The translations under genes and the position numbers were made by a program. Below the pieces are notes generated by a model. It was not told the origin of the DNA, searched no databases, and saw nothing but the letters and a program-made list of their open reading frames with translations. A stretch of DNA of 64,000 bases from Paramacrobiotus metropolitanus (lineage: Eukaryota > Tardigrada > Eutardigrada > Parachela > Macrobiotidae): assembly GCF_019649055.1 (NCBI RefSeq), contig NW_026570224.1, positions 1,922,001 to 1,986,000 of the forward strand, written 5' to 3'. This document shows positions 61,301 through 64,000 of this stretch, one piece after another (positions within the stretch are counted from its first letter, which is position 1; the number at the start of each line of letters is the position of its first letter).

Positions 61301-64000
61301 TTGCGTTAGAAACGAAGAGATTATTCAGGACACTGTGCAGTCCCTTAACGCCTCCAAAAATATTAGGTGCTTGCCGAGGTATGTGCGGTACAAAGTGCAC
61401 ACGGCTATTCTAATGCGACTACATATCTAGCATTTCCTTCCAAGCGGGATCGAGCGGTTCTCAAAAATGGGGAACAATCGTGCAGATAGACATATCGCTT
61501 TACCTGAGAAACATTTTCAGTAATGCCTTGTTTACTGTATACTATCTACATACGTATATGTATGCCTTCCATATTCACGAGTACACGGACAACTACTGGG
61601 GAGGGTGTGTTTCTTACTACTAGTGCATCACGGGATCATTAAAACCGTGTTTGTTAAACTTATAAAACCAAGTGGGCAATTTAAGTCAAGAAATGCCACT
61701 TAGAAAGTGATATGTTTGTCATGGGAATTATCGGAGGTAGCCATAAAAGGCAATTAAAATTGTCACGGCAATGTATAGATGGCACGTTACCTTAAAATTC
61801 AATTGGGGAATCTGATGGACTGTTGGTCAGCCCCATACACACATCCACTTTCCCAGAAATTCGAACATAGTATTCAAAACCACTGCCGAATCATACACTC
61901 CACCGAGAACCGCATGTACGAGAACAGGTCAAAATCATATGCGCATTTCCCACGTATCATCATAATTGCCAACACCGCATCCACATTCTCAATCATAAAC
62001 TATGTCCAGTGGTAGAAAATATTCATAAATCATTTGGGGTTGCTCTTTGACATTCAAGCTCACACAGAGGGAGTGGAGACACGTTAGCGTATTCCACTAA
62101 AAATCCTTGTTAGTGTTCCCCTTGATTACAGCGTATTTTTGTGTGCCAAAGGGACAACACTGGCAATGAGAGAGGGAGAGGGCGCGAGACCGGCGGAGAG
62201 AGTATCGATCCCAGCTCCCCGTACTAGATGCATTTATTGGGGAAGATCTACGAGGCGACTTACTTAGATTATCTAAGATGGCCAGGCGTGTTTAGGTACA
62301 GTTTAACTGCCGCACATATATTCCAGCCCGCTTGTACAAGCTAGGCGAGCATGCATGGATTATTTGTTAGTCTATGGGTTCGTATGGATAGTTGGCCACA
62401 AAATACTTGCGCGCATATATATGTAGGAGAGTGGCATTCATTCCAGGTTTGGTAGTCCCGCGCGCGCACCCGCGCCGCTAGATCAACTCCATCGTTTTCC
62501 AGTCATTGCATAACTACAACCACAAATACTCCAGGCAGCTGTCTCTGTCGCTTCGTGGAAGTAACGCTACCATTGCCCCTGTACTCTGTCGGTCTGGCGG
62601 CGCAAGGAAATCTGAATTATATTCAGCTGCCAGTTGCCGATGCCGCATCGGTATCCGATAAGGGCAACGCTTAGAGAGCAGCCGGGAAAAAAATCGAACC
62701 AACGGGCTACAACTTCCTAACAAATATTTAAAGAGAGAAGAAAGAGCGCGACTAGCGGACGACTGGCTCGACGTTAAGTATTGACGTGCCTCAGTGTGCG
62801 GCAGTACGCTGCGCCGGGTACCACGCAATGTGCTTAGTAGTTGGAAGATGAATAGCTAACGCAGGAGAGAATCAGTTATACATTGAAGCATCATCGATAG
62901 ATCTCGGATCGGTGTACTGTGTGTGTATGTGTAAACTGGAGCGGGCTGCGCACATACATACACACATAAGAATTCTGCTTGGGGATCCGTTACATATATG
63001 CGAGGAATATGGATGCTGAGTCCGGTCCAAGTGGTTAGCTTTTTTCCGCTAACAGTTCTCTAAAAGGTCTGCAGCACGTTTTGCATTATTGTCTGCGTGC
63101 TGTGCTCACAGTTTATGGTTTTTCCTTCCACTGGGCTACATCTCTCTCGCTTTTCACGGCGTTCGCAAAAGAAAAATATGGACACTCTATTGATTTCTAA
63201 TATCAAATGTACAAAATTTCTTTATGATTTGGTACGGTTATGGCGGAATAGCACCTTAGGACTATTAGTGCTCACTGCTCACTGTTAAGGGAAAGGGCAC
63301 ATGGTGAATGCATTAGAGCTTATTTGTTTACCTGTGCCCGCCTGCTATATATATACCACAGTCCACAGATGTTGCTTTCTAAATCTTCGTGGCGTGTGTT
63401 AAGGACAACGGCGGCTTAAACCAAATATAGCAAATCTTAAATTTTTACACTGTATAAGAGATAATATATATTATAAAGTGTCTAATTTGCAAAGTACAAA
63501 TTGCAGTTGTTTAACATTTTTTCTTTGCTCGGTGTCATAAAATTCTGCCATCTCAAAATTGCTCCGTGGAATTTGTTAAAGTTTATGATGTTTAATCGCT
63601 CTAAATCTTTTTATGTAAACAGTTCCGATAGTTATAGTTATAGTATTAGTAATTGTCGTTTGATTGGCTTTATCAAGTTGTTACCGGCATCGTTCTGTGC
63701 TTACTTTACCTAACTCGGATTCACAAATCAGAGATGCATTTATTTCGAATTCCACATTTTTATTTTCTTATCTATCACAATTATTGACAAGACTGAACTA
63801 ATCACATTACTTTATTCCTATCATTATGTTTTCGAACGTATTACAGTTAGTGTAGCATGCAGATGCTTCAAGCATTGTGAATTAGGTATGAGGACAAATA
63901 CACAATACTAATGTGAATAGGCCTAGGATTGGCACTGAATAGCTATTTAAAACCTTGATTTATTTCAACGGAACAAAATGTTTCATTCTACTTCACAGTA
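58346..64000. other. upstream region of stonin to right edge
   Basis: 5.65 kb with no coding exon that I can support. The acceptor at 58380 implies one or more non-coding stonin exons further right on the minus strand. TACTCGTAC words lie at 58739 and 60053. A GC/GA-rich zone at 62160-62480 looks promoter-like. Frames at 60916-61281 and 62514-62828 lack family resemblance. Confidence 0.5.
62160..62480. promoter_or_regulatory. GA- and CpG-rich promoter-like zone
   Basis: Contains GAGAGAGGGAGAGGGCGCGA and CGGCGGAGAGAG at about 62168-62202 and a CpG-rich run (CCCGCGCGCGCACCCGCGCC) at about 62457-62477, standing out from AT-rich flanks. GAGA-type tracts mark many arthropod promoters. It could drive the stonin transcript leftward or an unseen gene to the right. 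Direction is undetermined. Confidence 0.35.

Noticed and set aside
62514-62828. Minus-strand 104-residue frame, Ser/Arg-rich
   Set aside because: It lies next to the GC-rich zone, where stop codons are rare by composition. No homology is recognised.

Overview
The window is nuclear DNA of an invertebrate animal. Its genes are cut by GT-AG introns (about 60 bp to 1.3 kb) and separated by AT-rich spacers of 0.6-5.5 kb. An allatostatin A precursor with amidated FGL peptides, a BCL11-type zinc-finger gene and a stonin/UNC-41 gene point to an ecdysozoan, probably an arthropod or tardigrade. That placement is inference. I assembled exon models by hand from splice sites and phase. Every complete model closes in phase, except that the neuropeptide gene has one in-frame TGA.

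Layout, left to right: the last two exons of COG5 (+, 1-1266); two tandem Rhesus-type ammonium transporters, Rh1 (+, 3947-8840, 10 exons, 513 aa) and Rh2 (+, 13240-16311, 8 exons, 544 aa); a convergent aquaglyceroporin (-, 16949-19141, 6 exons, 322 aa); an allatostatin A precursor (-, 20521-22025); a 5.5 kb stretch with no gene that I can support; the 3' zinc-finger exons of a BCL11A/B homologue (-, 27514-31787, with a possible upstream exon near 35.1 kb); a 5 kb gene-poor stretch; INTS6, a subunit of the Integrator complex (-, 40177-43772, 13 exons, 813 aa); a Myb/SANT-like gene with a coiled coil (+, 45878-47678, 5 exons, 315 aa); and a giant stonin (-, 49132-58345, 5 exons, 2618 aa) with about 5.6 kb of upstream DNA.

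The two Rh genes and the aquaglyceroporin form a block of small-solute channels (ammonia, and water/glycerol), which could serve nitrogen excretion and osmotic balance. The other genes have unrelated jobs: Golgi tethering, neuropeptide signalling, transcription factors, snRNA processing and synaptic-vesicle endocytosis.

The non-coding DNA holds a ~0.5 kb foldback element inside a BCL11 intron, a 150 bp element with 27 bp terminal inverted repeats, an 83 nt intronic hairpin, several short palindromes and a dense cluster of TGACC/GGTCA half-sites. The observations most worth following are the tyrosine-rich prion-like N-terminus of stonin, the exon-length identity of the Rh pair, the interrupted allatostatin A frame and the foldback. 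I found no clearly new multi-gene system.
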